Notes: generated by a model from the letters alone, not told the origin. A DNA stretch of 64,000 nt from Actinomycetes bacterium (GCA_025356335.1 JANXUF010000075.1:1-64000); one strand, 5' to 3'; counted from the stretch's first letter, positions 40,883 to 53,308 are shown. A program made the numbers and translations.

Positions 40883-42236
40883 TCCGCCCCGCCGTCACCG
40901 CTCCGAGCAATGCGAGCACGATGGCCACAGTGAACAGGCCGGTCAGTGCGGGAGCAAGGTGCAGTGACGTATGTTCGGTGATGGCGACGATGGCACCGCC
41001 GAGCGTCGAAATGGCGGCGAAGCCGAGCGAATCGGCGATGTTGACCTGGCTGCTCACGAGACCCTCCTCGCCGGCAGCTGCCGATGACATCGCCACGACG
41101 GTCGTCGGGTTGAAGAGCATGCCCATCCCGAAGCCGCCGACCGCCCACGAGAAGAACGTCGCCCACAACGGCCAGCTCTGATGGACGACGGGAATCACGA
41201 GCAGTGCGCCGGTGGCGAGAAACAGAAACCCCGCGCGTGTCAGTCTTGACGGTGAGATCCTGCCGTTGAGACGGGCAGAGATGGCCTGGGCTGCCGTCCA
41301 AGTGAGTGCCGAACCGACGATGACGAACCCCTGGATCGTCGGTGTCGCGTGATGGATGCGATCAGCAGCCAGTGGAATGAAGCTGTCGACGCCGAGGAAC
41401 GCCATCGTCGCCAGCAGGCGACAGGCGACGACGGAAGGCAGGCCGCGTCGAGCCCGGAACGTGCCGGCCGGCATCAGCATGCGGAGCGGTCTGGTGGCAA
41501 CGGCAATGCCGACGCCGGCAACCACAGCGCCGAGGACCACGGGACGTATCTGTACGCCGGCAAGTACCGCGCCGGCGCCGATCGTCAGGACGATGGCCAG
41601 AGGCAGCCGGGTCGGTCGACGTGTCGTTTGTGGTTCGGGCGGCAGCGCTCGCAATTTCGGGACGACGACGAGACCGGCGATGATCGGAACCGGGATCATC
41701 GTCAGGAAGACCCACTCCCATCCGAAGCGCTCGGTGATCCAGCCGGCAAGCAGCGGGGCGACGAGACTCGGCAACACCCAACCTGCAGACAGCACGGCAT
41801 ACATCGTCGGTCGTCGTTCCGCAGGAAACCCTCGGCTGACGGTCACATAGGCGAGCGAGCTGAAGCCGCCGATGCCGAGCCCCTGCAGGAAGCGCCCCCC
41901 GACGACCTGGATCATCGTGTTGGCGGTGGCGGCGACGATCAGGCCACTGACGAAGAGGACGGCGGCGGCGACGAATGGCGTTGCCGGGCCCTTGCGGTCC
42001 GCGTATTCTCCGGCGGTCACGATGGCCACCAGTGTGGCCAACAGGCTGACGGCGAACACGGTTCCGTACAACGACCGCCCATGCAGTTCGTCGGCGATCG
42101 TCGGCAGTGCGGTGATCACTGCGGTCGATTCGAATGCGCTGATGAAGACCGTCAACACGAGCCCCGCAGCGAGCAGCCGCTGCTGCGGGCTCACAGCCGC
42201 GAGTGCTGCCCCCTGATCTTGCGCGCTCACCACCAT
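40866..42236 (-). CDS. Major facilitator superfamily transporter
   Basis: 456 residues, about 12-14 transmembrane helices. Hallmarks of drug-efflux MFS: AGEYADRKGPATPF (motif A after helix 2), RFLQGLGIGGFSSLAYVTVS, and PTMYAVLSAGWVLPSLVAPL resembling antiporter motif C (G-x8-G-x3-GP-x2-GG), degenerate. Probably a proton-driven exporter; substrate unknown. ATG 42236 is preferred to an upstream TTG because TAGCCT ends seven bases before it. Confidence 0.9.
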   Translation of the reverse strand: MVVSAQDQGAALAAVSPQQRLLAAGLVLTVFISAFESTAVITALPTIADELHGRSLYGTVFAVSLLATLVAIVTAGEYADRKGPATPFVAAAVLFVSGLIVAATANTMIQVVGGRFLQGLGIGGFSSLAYVTVSRGFPAERRPTMYAVLSAGWVLPSLVAPLLAGWITERFGWEWVFLTMIPVPIIAGLVVVPKLRALPPEPQTTRRPTRLPLAIVLTIGAGAVLAGVQIRPVVLGAVVAGVGIAVATRPLRMLMPAGTFRARRGLPSVVACRLLATMAFLGVDSFIPLAADRIHHATPTIQGFVIVGSALTWTAAQAISARLNGRISPSRLTRAGFLFLATGALLVIPVVHQSWPLWATFFSWAVGGFGMGMLFNPTTVVAMSSAAAGEEGLVSSQVNIADSLGFAAISTLGGAIVAITEHTSLHLAPALTGLFTVAIVLALLGAVTAGRISPER

Positions 42237-42243
42237 CCGTTTC

Positions 42244-42249
42244 AGGCTA
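42244..42249 (-). promoter_or_regulatory. Putative -10 of the MFS gene
   Basis: TAGCCT on the minus strand, seven bases before ATG 42236. Confidence 0.45.
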
Positions 42250-42308
42250 GGTCGCTGGCTCGAATTAGACAAGCTAACTCTTATGAAACTAGTGTATGGA
42301 GCGCGTTG

Positions 42309-43730
42309 TCACGAGGTACGAGCGCCATGCGACGGTGCGACCAACGGCCACGGACGATTCCGCTCCGCCAGCAGGGCCAGGTCGAGCAGCAGCGGCTCGG
42401 AGAAGTGGCGCCCGATGACCTGCAGCCCGATGGGCAGTCCATCGACCTCGCCGGCCGGGATCGAGGCACCGGGATTGCCGTGGAGATTGCAGGGGAACGT
42501 CAGGCGTCCGTTGTTGGCTCCGCCTGCTTTGATCCCGCCGAAGACGCTCGGCAGTGGACCCTCTGCGGCAAAGGCGACGTCGGGGTTGCTGGCGGTGACG
42601 ACGAAATCGACTCCGCCTTGAGCGACGTCGAAGATCCGGGCCATCGCCTCGTTGAGTTCGACACGACGCCGCTCGATCTTGGCGCGGGCCTCGACGCCAT
42701 ACTGTCCCCTCGTGAGTTCGAGCCCTGCTCGAATCTCCGGGGTCAATTGGTCGGCACAATCCGGCCAGTACTCGCCAAGTGCTGCCTCGATGGCGATGGT
42801 TCCGGAGATCGACCATGCGGCACCCATGCGCGGCAGGTTGGTATCGACACCATCGACGCGAACGAGCCCGGCGTCGACGATGAGGTCCTCGGCCGCTGCC
42901 TCGAGCAACTCCCACATGATCGGCGACACGGTGGCGCCGCCCCAGTTGGGGACGACGGCAACCCGTTTGCCGGTGAGTTCGCCGAGATGTGTCCCGAGGT
43001 CGCGTTCCCAGCCGTCGACTCGCATCAGGCTCAGCGGATCCTGGGCGTCGAACCCGTTGCAGACGTCGAACCACCTTGCCGTGTCACGAACCGATCGCGA
43101 GAGCGGCCCGACGGTCACCGTCATATTGCCGTAGTCGGCACCGGGACAGCGTGGTATCCGGCCGTATGTCGCCTTCAGGCCGAAGAGGCCGGTGAAGCCC
43201 GCAGGGATGCGTATCGACCCACCACCGTCCCCGCCGGTGGCGATCGTCAACAGACCTCCTGCGACCGCAGCGGCGGTGCCACCGGACGACCCGCCGGGTG
43301 TCCGTGAGAGGTCCCACGGATTGCGGGTGATGCCATGGAGGACGGTCCGCGTGAGGTTGACGCCACCGAACTCGCTCGCCGTCGTCTGTGCGGCGAGCAC
43401 GGCACCGCCGAGATCGCGGATGCGGGCGATATGGGTATTGGTGTACGACGCCTTGAGATGCTGCAGCGGAACAGAGGCATGCGTCGCCGGCCAGCCGGCG
43501 ACGTGATCGAGTTCCTTCACGCCGATCGGAACGCCGCCGAACGGCTTGGTGATGTCGGCTGCCGCCGCTGCCGCCAGCGCCGATTCTCGATCGGTGAAGC
43601 TGATGGCGTTCAGTTCGCTGGCATCGATAGCTGCGTAGGTCGCCTGCAATTCCTCTGAAGGGGTTCGTTCACCCCGACGAAATGCCTCGACCAATGAACA
43701 ACTGTCTCCGAGCCACGGTGTATCCGCCAT
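42309..43730 (-). CDS. Amidase (amidase-signature family)
   Basis: 473-residue amide hydrolase. Catalytic Lys in GGVPIGVKELDHVAGW; the signature RTPGGSSGGTAAAVAGG with the Ser-cisSer of the triad; then TGGDGGGSIRIPAGFTGLFG. The C-terminus (EVDGLPIGLQVIGRHF) is characteristic. Not an operonic GatA: no gatB or gatC is near. Acts on unknown small amides. The start ATG 43730 has TAACGT seven bases upstream. Confidence 0.93.
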   Translation of the reverse strand: MADTPWLGDSCSLVEAFRRGERTPSEELQATYAAIDASELNAISFTDRESALAAAAAADITKPFGGVPIGVKELDHVAGWPATHASVPLQHLKASYTNTHIARIRDLGGAVLAAQTTASEFGGVNLTRTVLHGITRNPWDLSRTPGGSSGGTAAAVAGGLLTIATGGDGGGSIRIPAGFTGLFGLKATYGRIPRCPGADYGNMTVTVGPLSRSVRDTARWFDVCNGFDAQDPLSLMRVDGWERDLGTHLGELTGKRVAVVPNWGGATVSPIMWELLEAAAEDLIVDAGLVRVDGVDTNLPRMGAAWSISGTIAIEAALGEYWPDCADQLTPEIRAGLELTRGQYGVEARAKIERRRVELNEAMARIFDVAQGGVDFVVTASNPDVAFAAEGPLPSVFGGIKAGGANNGRLTFPCNLHGNPGASIPAGEVDGLPIGLQVIGRHFSEPLLLDLALLAERNRPWPLVAPSHGARTS

Positions 43731-43737
43731 CGCCAGG

Positions 43738-43743
43738 ACGTTA
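43738..43743 (-). promoter_or_regulatory. Putative -10 of the amidase gene
   Basis: TAACGT on the minus strand, seven bases before ATG 43730. Confidence 0.5.
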
Positions 43744-43845
43744 CCGCGTCGGACGCCCGGCGCTCGGGGCGTGCGTCACTGAGGGGCGAACCCGGACGCA
43801 GTGGCGATGAGGCGCGCCGGCGCTGCGGCACGCTATACAGGCTCC

Positions 43846-45369
43846 ATGGCATGTACGGGTCGGGCTCTCAGGATGCTCACCGCTGTTGGGTGCGTTGCTA
43901 CTGCCTCACTCGCGTTGTCGATTCGCTCGGCAGCGGCAACACCCGCTGCGAACGTTTCGCTGCCCGAGTCGGCTACGGCCGTGGGCACGGCGCCCACGCT
44001 CGATCACTTCATCGGAACGTTCTTGCGCAATGCGCAGGGAAATCCTGAACAGTTCTGGGTGTCGGGCGGCCAGATCTGGCACGCCTATTGGACGGGCACG
44101 ACGTGGTCGGATGCTTCGGGTCTCGGTGCGCCGTCCGTCGGCGCAGCATCAGCCGAGGTCGGCGCTGAGATGAACTACCTGAACAATCCAGAGCTCTATG
44201 TCCTTGGAAGCGACGGCGACGTCTATCACAGCTACTCGACGCCCGGTATCGGCGGCGGTTGGTCGAACTGGGATTCACTCGGTCGGCCTGTGGGGGTCAC
44301 GATCGTCGGACAGGTGAATGCCGGAAGGAACTACGTTTCCAACCAGGAACTCTACGTGCTCGGATCCGACGGCGTCGTCTACCACGACTTCGCCACACCG
44401 GGTCGAGGATCCGGGTGGTCCGGCTGGTCTGGACTCGGCGGGCCGGATGCCGGCGTTGCCGGCGATGTGCACGCAGGACGCAACAGCGTCGGCAATCAGG
44501 AACTTTTCGTCGTCGGGCTCGACGGTGTCGTCTACCATGACTATTCCACACCAGGTCGCGGCAGCGGCTGGTCCGGCTGGAGTCCACTGGTGACACCGTC
44601 GGTCGGCGTCGCAGGTGACCTAGCGGTCTGGCAGAACCAGCAGAACAACCAGGAACTCTTTCTCATCGGCAACGATCACCAACTCTGGCACGCCGCGGCG
44701 ACGCCGGGCGTCGGATCTGGCTGGTCTGCATGGTCGACACTCGGAGCGCCGGCCGGTGCTCCGCTGACGAGTTTTGTCGGCCTCTACCAGGCGGCGCTCG
44801 ACGGTCGATGGATCGTTTGGGTCGCCGCCTCGGATGGGACGTTTGCATCGATCAGCGCAGCGGCAGGATTGTCCAGTTGGGCCGGCTGGGTTGGTGCCGC
44901 AGCGCCGTCGTCACCGACCCCGCTGCCCGCCCCGCCTGCCGACCAGACCCGCTGCGCGACGATGTCGGGGCATGGAGCGGTGATCGACAGGCAGGCGCAG
45001 ATCTCGTATCTGTGCAACGGGGCGTCGCTCGTGAGGACGATGCCGTTCACTGCCAACAACACGCAGCCGGATGCAGGTCTCTACCACGTATATGCCCGCG
45101 TTTCGACGACGACCTCCGACGAGGCACAGTGCAGACGAGGCTGTGTGTTACACAACTTTCTGCCGTTCACCCGTGGCCGTCAAGGTGGCAGGATCGGGTT
45201 CCACCTCGACCCGATCGTCAGCGCAACTGGACAGTACGTAGAACCGCCCGATCAGATCGGCACGGAAGCAACCCGCGGGGATTCGTCCGGGTGTTTCCGG
45301 CTTCGGCCTGACGATTCAGCCGCGGCATGGGACTTCCTCATCGTCGGCTCACCCGTGCTCGTCATCTGA
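43846..45369 (+). CDS. Beta-propeller/L,D-transpeptidase-like fusion, secreted
   Basis: About 507 residues. A signal peptide (RMLTAVGCVATASLALSI, cleavage near AAATPA) is followed by five or more repeats of about 48 residues such as NQELYVLGSDGVVYHDFATP with GRGSGWSGWSGLGG. These have the PLL/tachylectin-like propeller layout and probably bind glycans. The last 145 residues resemble YkuD L,D-transpeptidases: IDRQAQISYLCNGASLVRTM, GRIGFHLDP and SSGCFRLRPDDSAAAWDFL. The usual SHGC is SSGC, so activity is uncertain. An in-frame GTG 43801 would lengthen the signal. Likely acts on or binds peptidoglycan outside the cell. Confidence 0.8.
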   Translation: MACTGRALRMLTAVGCVATASLALSIRSAAATPAANVSLPESATAVGTAPTLDHFIGTFLRNAQGNPEQFWVSGGQIWHAYWTGTTWSDASGLGAPSVGAASAEVGAEMNYLNNPELYVLGSDGDVYHSYSTPGIGGGWSNWDSLGRPVGVTIVGQVNAGRNYVSNQELYVLGSDGVVYHDFATPGRGSGWSGWSGLGGPDAGVAGDVHAGRNSVGNQELFVVGLDGVVYHDYSTPGRGSGWSGWSPLVTPSVGVAGDLAVWQNQQNNQELFLIGNDHQLWHAAATPGVGSGWSAWSTLGAPAGAPLTSFVGLYQAALDGRWIVWVAASDGTFASISAAAGLSSWAGWVGAAAPSSPTPLPAPPADQTRCATMSGHGAVIDRQAQISYLCNGASLVRTMPFTANNTQPDAGLYHVYARVSTTTSDEAQCRRGCVLHNFLPFTRGRQGGRIGFHLDPIVSATGQYVEPPDQIGTEATRGDSSGCFRLRPDDSAAAWDFLIVGSPVLVI

Positions 45370-45538
45370 TCAGCTGCCGTAACGACGATCCCGTTCTGCA
45401 TCGCTGGGAATTGCCACCGGGTCCGGCTAGCAGCGGCTACAGGGGACCGCACTTCACCAGTCGGCCATACGGAGTGCCTCGATGACCTGCGTATACACAC
45501 GACAACCGCCAGCCGAGACGCCAATTTCAGCACCCTGC

Positions 45539-45544
45539 TAAGGT
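45539..45544 (+). promoter_or_regulatory. Putative -10 of the thioesterase gene
   Basis: TAAGGT, eight bases before GTG 45553. Confidence 0.4.
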
Positions 45545-45552
45545 CTGCGCCC

Positions 45553-46398
45553 GTGGATTCGCGCACCTTTCTCGGGTTGACACCGAGTCATAACCCGTTC
45601 CGCTGGTCGATGGAGATCACTACGCAGGTGTCGGCAGGCGGCTCGTTCCTCTACGGGGGTTGTGGGCTCGGCGCAGCGATCTCGGCGATGGAGGGCACGA
45701 GCGGACGCCACGTCGTGTGGGCCACCGCTCAATACCTCGACTACGCCAAGCCCGGCTCATGGCTCGATATCGATGTCACGCTGGCGGTGACGGGTCATCA
45801 GATGACCCAGGCAAGGGCGGTGTGCCGCGTCGGAAATACTGAGATCCTGACGGTCAACGCAGCGCTCGGCGATCGTCCGATGGATGTCGCAGGTCAGTGG
45901 GAGACGATGCCGATCGTCGCGCCCCCGCAGGAGTGTCCGCGCCGCGAACACCGTTTCGACATCCCAGATTCGATCAGCTCGCAGATCGAAGAGCGTGTCG
46001 CCATGGGTCGACCACTCGATGAGCTCGACGGCACCCCCGGCAGCGGTCAGACGGTGCTGTGGGCACGGATACCGAAGGTCATCTCCGGGATCGATGCGAC
46101 GACGTTGGCGATTCTCGGTGACTTCGTGCCGATGGGTGTCGGACAGGCTCTCGGCATCGCCGGTGGGGGAAACAGCCTGGACAATACGTTGCGCGTCTGC
46201 AAACTCGTCCCGACCGAATGGGTGCTGCTCGACATCCGCGTACACGGCGTGCAGCGGGGGTTCGGACATGGTCTCGTGCACATGTTCGCCCAGGATGGGA
46301 CATTGTTGGCGACGGCGAGCCAGAGTTGCATCGTCCGTTATTGGAAGGGTGGCAAAGCCACTGGACCGAGTCGGCCAGCTGATGAAAACGCCACATGA
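45553..46398 (+). CDS. Acyl-CoA thioesterase-like double-hotdog protein
   Basis: 281 residues resembling the TesB/acyl-CoA thioesterase fold with two hotdog repeats. The N-terminal one has GGCGLGAAISAMEGTSGRHV and VVWATAQYLDYAKPGSWLDI. The C-terminal one has LDNTLRVCKLVPTEWVLLDI and GLVHMFAQDGTLLATASQSC. The ending VHMFAQDGTLLATASQS is the diagnostic strand pair. Probably hydrolyses an acyl-CoA. Start GTG 45553; it is followed 42 bases later by an F420-type oxidoreductase. Confidence 0.8.
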   Translation: MDSRTFLGLTPSHNPFRWSMEITTQVSAGGSFLYGGCGLGAAISAMEGTSGRHVVWATAQYLDYAKPGSWLDIDVTLAVTGHQMTQARAVCRVGNTEILTVNAALGDRPMDVAGQWETMPIVAPPQECPRREHRFDIPDSISSQIEERVAMGRPLDELDGTPGSGQTVLWARIPKVISGIDATTLAILGDFVPMGVGQALGIAGGGNSLDNTLRVCKLVPTEWVLLDIRVHGVQRGFGHGLVHMFAQDGTLLATASQSCIVRYWKGGKATGPSRPADENAT

Positions 46399-46440
46399 CA
46401 CGAGCTCGTCCGTCGCGTCCTCCGACAAAGGAAGTCCAAC

Positions 46441-47418
46441 ATGACACTGCCGATCCGCCCGGGTATGACCGTGCCGCTGCCGGGGCCGCTGCATTCCCAT
46501 CGCGACAAACTGATCGAGTTGGCAGACCTCGGATACACCGACATCTGGTCGGCGGAAAGCGATGGAGCAGACGGATTCACGCCGTTGGCCCTGGCAGCAG
46601 CCTGGGAACCGCGACTGCGGTTGGGGACGGCGATCATCCCGGCGTTCACACGCGGGCCGGCGTGTTTCGCGCAATCCGTTGCGGCAATGGCCGACGCCGC
46701 GCCCGGCCGTTTTGCGATCGGTGTCGGGTCGTCGAGCAACGTGATCATCGAAAAATGGAACGGCATCCCCTTCACCCAGCCGTACCAACGCGTGCGTGAC
46801 GTCGTCCGGTTTCTCAAGGACGCGCTGAGTGGCGAGAAGGTCTCCAAGAGCTATGACAGTTTCGAGGTCAGTGGTTTCAAGCTGGGCGTCCGCCCTGAGC
46901 AGCCGCCGAAAATTCTCGTCGCAGCATTGCGCGAGGGAATGTTGCGACTGGCAGGGCGTGAGGCCGACGGCACGATCATCAACTGGTTGGCGGCAACCGA
47001 TGTCCCCAAAGTGGCGAGCGTCGTCCGAGCGTTCGGGGAGGACAAGGAAATCGTCGCCCGCATTTTCGTCTGCCCGAGCGAGAACGCCGATCTCGTGCGC
47101 CAGGCCGGCAAATTCGCCATAGCTGCGTATCTCAATGTGCCGGTCTATGCGGCATTTCACGAGTGGCTCGGACGAGGACCGCAGCTCCAGGGGATGTGGG
47201 ACAACTGGAAGGCCGGTGACCGCAAAGCTGCACTGGCAGCGATCCCTGACGAGGTCGTCGATCAGCTCATCATCCACGGCTCGTTCGCCGAGTGCCGGGC
47301 CAAGATCCAGCAGTACTTCGACAACGGCGTGACAACGAGTTCGCTGGCGATCTTGCCGCTCGACCCTGCTGTGCATCACAGCGAAGCGGTACGCAATCTC
47401 GCCCCGAACGCCGTCTGA
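46441..47418 (+). CDS. LLM-class F420-dependent oxidoreductase
   Basis: 325-residue TIM-barrel flavin/F420 enzyme of the luciferase-like monooxygenase family. LIELADLGYTDIWSAESDGA, RLRLGTAIIPAFTRGPACFA and PGRFAIGVGSSSNVIIEKWN are typical, as is APPKILVAALREGMLRLAG-like spacing. It probably uses reduced F420 on a lipid or acyl intermediate, as suggested by the thioesterase next to it. AAGGAAG lies upstream of ATG 46441. Confidence 0.9.
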   Translation: MTLPIRPGMTVPLPGPLHSHRDKLIELADLGYTDIWSAESDGADGFTPLALAAAWEPRLRLGTAIIPAFTRGPACFAQSVAAMADAAPGRFAIGVGSSSNVIIEKWNGIPFTQPYQRVRDVVRFLKDALSGEKVSKSYDSFEVSGFKLGVRPEQPPKILVAALREGMLRLAGREADGTIINWLAATDVPKVASVVRAFGEDKEIVARIFVCPSENADLVRQAGKFAIAAYLNVPVYAAFHEWLGRGPQLQGMWDNWKAGDRKAALAAIPDEVVDQLIIHGSFAECRAKIQQYFDNGVTTSSLAILPLDPAVHHSEAVRNLAPNAV

Positions 47419-47458
47419 GCGGACCACGACCAGCTGGTCACGTCGATGCGGTCGCTGA

Positions 47459-47662
47459 TCATGCGGCGCGCCGCGGGCGGTACGTTTCGGTCTCCGCTTC
47501 GGCCCTGCGAGCAGCCTGAGCAGCGAGCTTGGCGCGTGCTGCGGCGACGCCGGCGAGGCCGATTCGACGCGTGCGATCGTCGAGTTTGACCCGGTTCGGG
47601 AAGCGGCGGGCATCGATGTGGAAGAGCTGTTCCTGGTTGTTGCGGCGGGTTGTCGTTGCCAT
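47459..47662 (-). CDS. 67-aa basic conserved hypothetical protein
   Basis: MATTTRRNNQEQLFHIDARR is followed by FPNRVKLDDRTRRIGLAGVA and an Ala-rich basic helix. It is highly basic (many Arg/Lys) and helical, compatible with nucleic-acid association. Similar short actinobacterial proteins exist without known function. It is convergent with the F420 enzyme gene and divergent from the next one. Confidence 0.65.
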   Translation of the reverse strand: MATTTRRNNQEQLFHIDARRFPNRVKLDDRTRRIGLAGVAAARAKLAAQAARRAEAETETYRPRRAA

Positions 47663-47753
47663 GAGTACATCGTCTCAAATGGGTGTCACAACGTTGTTTT
47701 GCCTGTCGCCGAATCCCGCTGACGGGCGACCAACGAGCGGTGCGCGGCCTCGT

Positions 47754-47759
47754 TACCAT
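47754..47759 (+). promoter_or_regulatory. Putative -10 of the PPOX gene
   Basis: TACCAT, seven bases before GTG 47767. It decides that start over ATG 47779. Confidence 0.45.
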
Positions 47760-47766
47760 CAGTGCA

Positions 47767-48195
47767 GTGGCTGCTTCCATGACCCCTGACGAGATCCACG
47801 ATTTCCTCAGCACCGGGACGCGCACCGGCAAGCTCGCCGTCGTCGCGGCCGACGGCGCTGCGAGGGTCGTGCCGGTGTGGTTCGTGCTCGATGGCGACGA
47901 TGTCGTGTTCATGACCGGCGATACGACAGTGAAGGGCAAGGCGATGAGACGCGATCCACGTGTCTGCCTGGTCGTCGATCTGGAGTCCCCGCCGTATGCA
48001 TTCGTGCAGGTCAGCGGGACGGTTACGTTATCCGACGACACCGAAGAGCTGCTCAGATTCGGGACCTCGATCGGGGCGCGGTACATGGGCGCCGACCGTG
48101 GCGAGGAGTTCGGGAGGCGCAACGCTGTTCCCGGCGAAATGCTCGTACGCCTCACTCCGACCAAGGTCATCGCCTTCGCCGACGTCTCTGGATAG
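47767..48195 (+). CDS. PPOX-class flavin/F420-binding oxidoreductase
   Basis: 142 residues of the split-barrel pyridoxamine-phosphate-oxidase-like family. IHDFLSTGTRTGKLAVVAAD, RVVPVWFVLDGDDVVFMTGD and PRVCLVVDLESPPYAFVQVS show the barrel; ARYMGADRGEEFGRRNAVPG completes the cofactor side. Many actinobacterial members use F420 to reduce biliverdin or other substrates. GTG 47767 is preferred on promoter spacing; ATG 47779 is possible. Confidence 0.88.
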   Translation: MAASMTPDEIHDFLSTGTRTGKLAVVAADGAARVVPVWFVLDGDDVVFMTGDTTVKGKAMRRDPRVCLVVDLESPPYAFVQVSGTVTLSDDTEELLRFGTSIGARYMGADRGEEFGRRNAVPGEMLVRLTPTKVIAFADVSG

Positions 48196-48264
48196 TCGAC
48201 GTCGTGCGGGGCGACAGTGCGCTGGTCGGTGCCGTGCTAGTCGGCGTGCAGTGCCTGGAGGCGC

Positions 48265-48540
48265 TCAGCGCCGCCGGATACCTCTGGGCCCGCGCCCGCT
48301 GATCGCCTGCAGCACGAGCAGCAGGAGGCACGCCCCGAGGAAGGCCACGAGGATCGACCGCAGCCCGAAATGCCTGACGACGTTGTCGTGACCGGCTGCG
48401 CCGGCGATCGCCCCACCGATCAGCGCACCCAGGACCCCGACGACGATCGTGTACACACACCCGGTTCGATCGTCCTTGACGACTGATCTGGCGAATACAC
48501 CGGCAATGAGGCCGACGAGGATCCATCCGATGATGCTCAC
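48265..48540 (-). CDS. GlsB/YeaQ-type stress-response membrane protein
   Basis: 91 residues with three short transmembrane segments: SIIGWILVGLIAGVFARSVV, CVYTIVVGVLGALIGGAIAG and SILVAFLGACLLLLVLQAIS. The Gly-rich G-x3-G pattern is that of the transglycosylase-associated family found in envelope stress responses. GTG 48540 (MSIIGWIL) is chosen since the family begins this way and AGGATG lies about ten bases upstream; ATG 48549 is an alternative. Confidence 0.88.
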   Translation of the reverse strand: MSIIGWILVGLIAGVFARSVVKDDRTGCVYTIVVGVLGALIGGAIAGAAGHDNVVRHFGLRSILVAFLGACLLLLVLQAISGRGPRGIRRR

Positions 48541-48709
48541 GTCACGCATCCTACGACCACGGCCTCCTGTGGGTCGTCGTGCGGGCCATTTCGCACCTCG
48601 TCGGCCAGGCGTCGGCGGTGGGCGTCGAGCGTGGTCACGTCCTCCGGTATGCGGTCTGGACGTGACCACGGCGTGCCTCTGACGGGCCGTCGAGGTGTCG
48701 TCGAGGGCC

Positions 48710-49654
48710 TCAGGCCTTCTTGAGGACCAGCAGGAACTCCAGTGCTCCGTGGTCTTCTGTCGTGATCGGGCCGAACGAAGGATTGGCGATGCTGTAATCG
48801 GCAAACTTGACCGGGATCTCGCCGGCGATCGTCATCTCGTTGCCGGAGGCGAATCCGCTGATATCGAAAGTCACAGATTTCGTCACACCGTGCAGGGTGA
48901 GGTCGCCTGTTGCCGACGCCGTGATCTTCGCCGTGCCGACGGGAACCGTCTTGAAGTCGATCGGGCTGGTGAGCTTGAACGTGGCCGTCGGGAACTTCGC
49001 CGTCTCCATGATCCTGCCGTTGAACTGACCATCACGCTGATCCTTGTCGCTCTTCACCGTGGCCATTTGGGCAGTGAACTCAGCAGTCGGAACCTTGGTC
49101 CCCGAAATCGTCAACGAGCCGGTGACGCTCGGAGTCCGACCAGTTGCAGTGACGTTCTGACCGGCCAGCACCTCGTCGACGCGGTAGCCGACGTACAGCG
49201 CTTTCACATCGGTTGTCGTCTCGACATTCCACGCGCCGTCCAATCCGGACGTCGCCGCTCCGGTCGCTGCTGCGACCGAACCGGCCGTTGTCGGATCTGT
49301 CGTGGCCGCAATCGTCGGATCTGCGGTGCTTGCACTCTCCGCCTCCGAACCGGCCACCGAACCTGCCACCGAACCGGCCACCGAACCGGCCACCGAACCG
49401 GCCACCGAACCGGCCACCGAACCGCCGACGGTCGCGCTTGTCGAGCCCGTCGTGACGGTTGTCGGGACGGTGGCAACGGCCTGTCGCTGGTTCAGTTCAT
49501 CCGTGGCCGTCTTCGCTGCCGGGTTGAGCAGTTTGTAGATCAACGGTCCGCCGACACCGACGAGGACCGCCACTATCACGACGCCGATGGTGATCTTCTT
49601 CCAACGCTTCATCGGGGGCTTTGGAGTGTCTGCGAGGTTCTGGTGTTCTGACAT
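48710..49654 (-). CDS. YceI-family protein with N-terminal anchor and GSVA repeats
   Basis: 314 residues. A cytoplasmic tail and transmembrane anchor (21-41, ITIGVVIVAVLVGVGGPLIY) are followed by a Thr/Ala linker containing six GSVA units. The YceI lipocalin-like barrel follows (about 140-314; GLDGAWNVETTTDVKALYVG to FGPITTEDHGALEFLLVL). YceI proteins bind polyisoprenoid-like lipids outside the membrane. The promoter region holds a perfect 18-base palindrome overlapping the -10, so a repressor is likely. It sits 78 bases downstream of metH on the same strand. Confidence 0.9.
   Translation of the reverse strand: MSEHQNLADTPKPPMKRWKKITIGVVIVAVLVGVGGPLIYKLLNPAAKTATDELNQRQAVATVPTTVTTGSTSATVGGSVAGSVAGSVAGSVAGSVAGSVAGSEAESASTADPTIAATTDPTTAGSVAAATGAATSGLDGAWNVETTTDVKALYVGYRVDEVLAGQNVTATGRTPSVTGSLTISGTKVPTAEFTAQMATVKSDKDQRDGQFNGRIMETAKFPTATFKLTSPIDFKTVPVGTAKITASATGDLTLHGVTKSVTFDISGFASGNEMTIAGEIPVKFADYSIANPSFGPITTEDHGALEFLLVLKKA
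49347..49418. repeat. 12-base tandem repeat in the YceI gene
   Basis: Six units of GAACCGGCCACC (second unit with one change), read on the minus strand as GSVA. It may vary in copy number and tune linker length without frameshift. Confidence 0.85.
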
Positions 49655-49660
49655 CGCCAC

Positions 49661-49666
49661 ACCATA
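49661..49666 (-). promoter_or_regulatory. Putative -10 of the YceI gene
   Basis: TATGGT on the minus strand, six bases before ATG 49654, overlapping the palindromic operator by two bases. Confidence 0.5.
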
Positions 49667-49682
49667 CTTGAGAGCTCAAGTA
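49665..49682. promoter_or_regulatory. Palindromic operator, MarR-like
   Basis: TACTTGAG-AG-CTCAAGTA: two perfect 8-base arms with a 2-base centre. The site touches the -10, so a bound dimer would block transcription. The sequence style fits MarR-family operators; no such regulator gene lies in the window. Confidence 0.6.
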
Positions 49683-49732
49683 CTTTCGCTGCGACGAGTC
49701 GTGGAAGTTGCTGTGAACTCGCCGAGGAGCGA

Positions 49733-53236
<3,504 letters not shown>

Positions 53237-53245
53237 CAGCTGTCA

Positions 53246-53251
53246 AGACTA
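53246..53251 (-). promoter_or_regulatory. Putative -10 of metH
   Basis: TAGTCT on the minus strand, nine bases before ATG 53236. Confidence 0.35.
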
Positions 53252-53308
53252 CGGACGATCGATGCCCGCGGCTATCCTCGACCGGTCCGGCGACCAGCGG
53301 AGGTCTAG

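Noticed and set aside
45757..47670. A 637-residue minus-strand frame across the thioesterase and F420 genes
   Set aside because: Antisense shadow of two well-supported genes; no family-like segments.
49347..49418. Short regular repeats considered as a CRISPR array
   Set aside because: Units are 12 bases, directly adjacent, in frame within the YceI gene and without spacers. No cas genes are present.
53237..53308. Cobalamin riboswitch for metH
   Set aside because: Only 72 bases separate metH from pepA, too short for the structure, and the B12-box is not seen.
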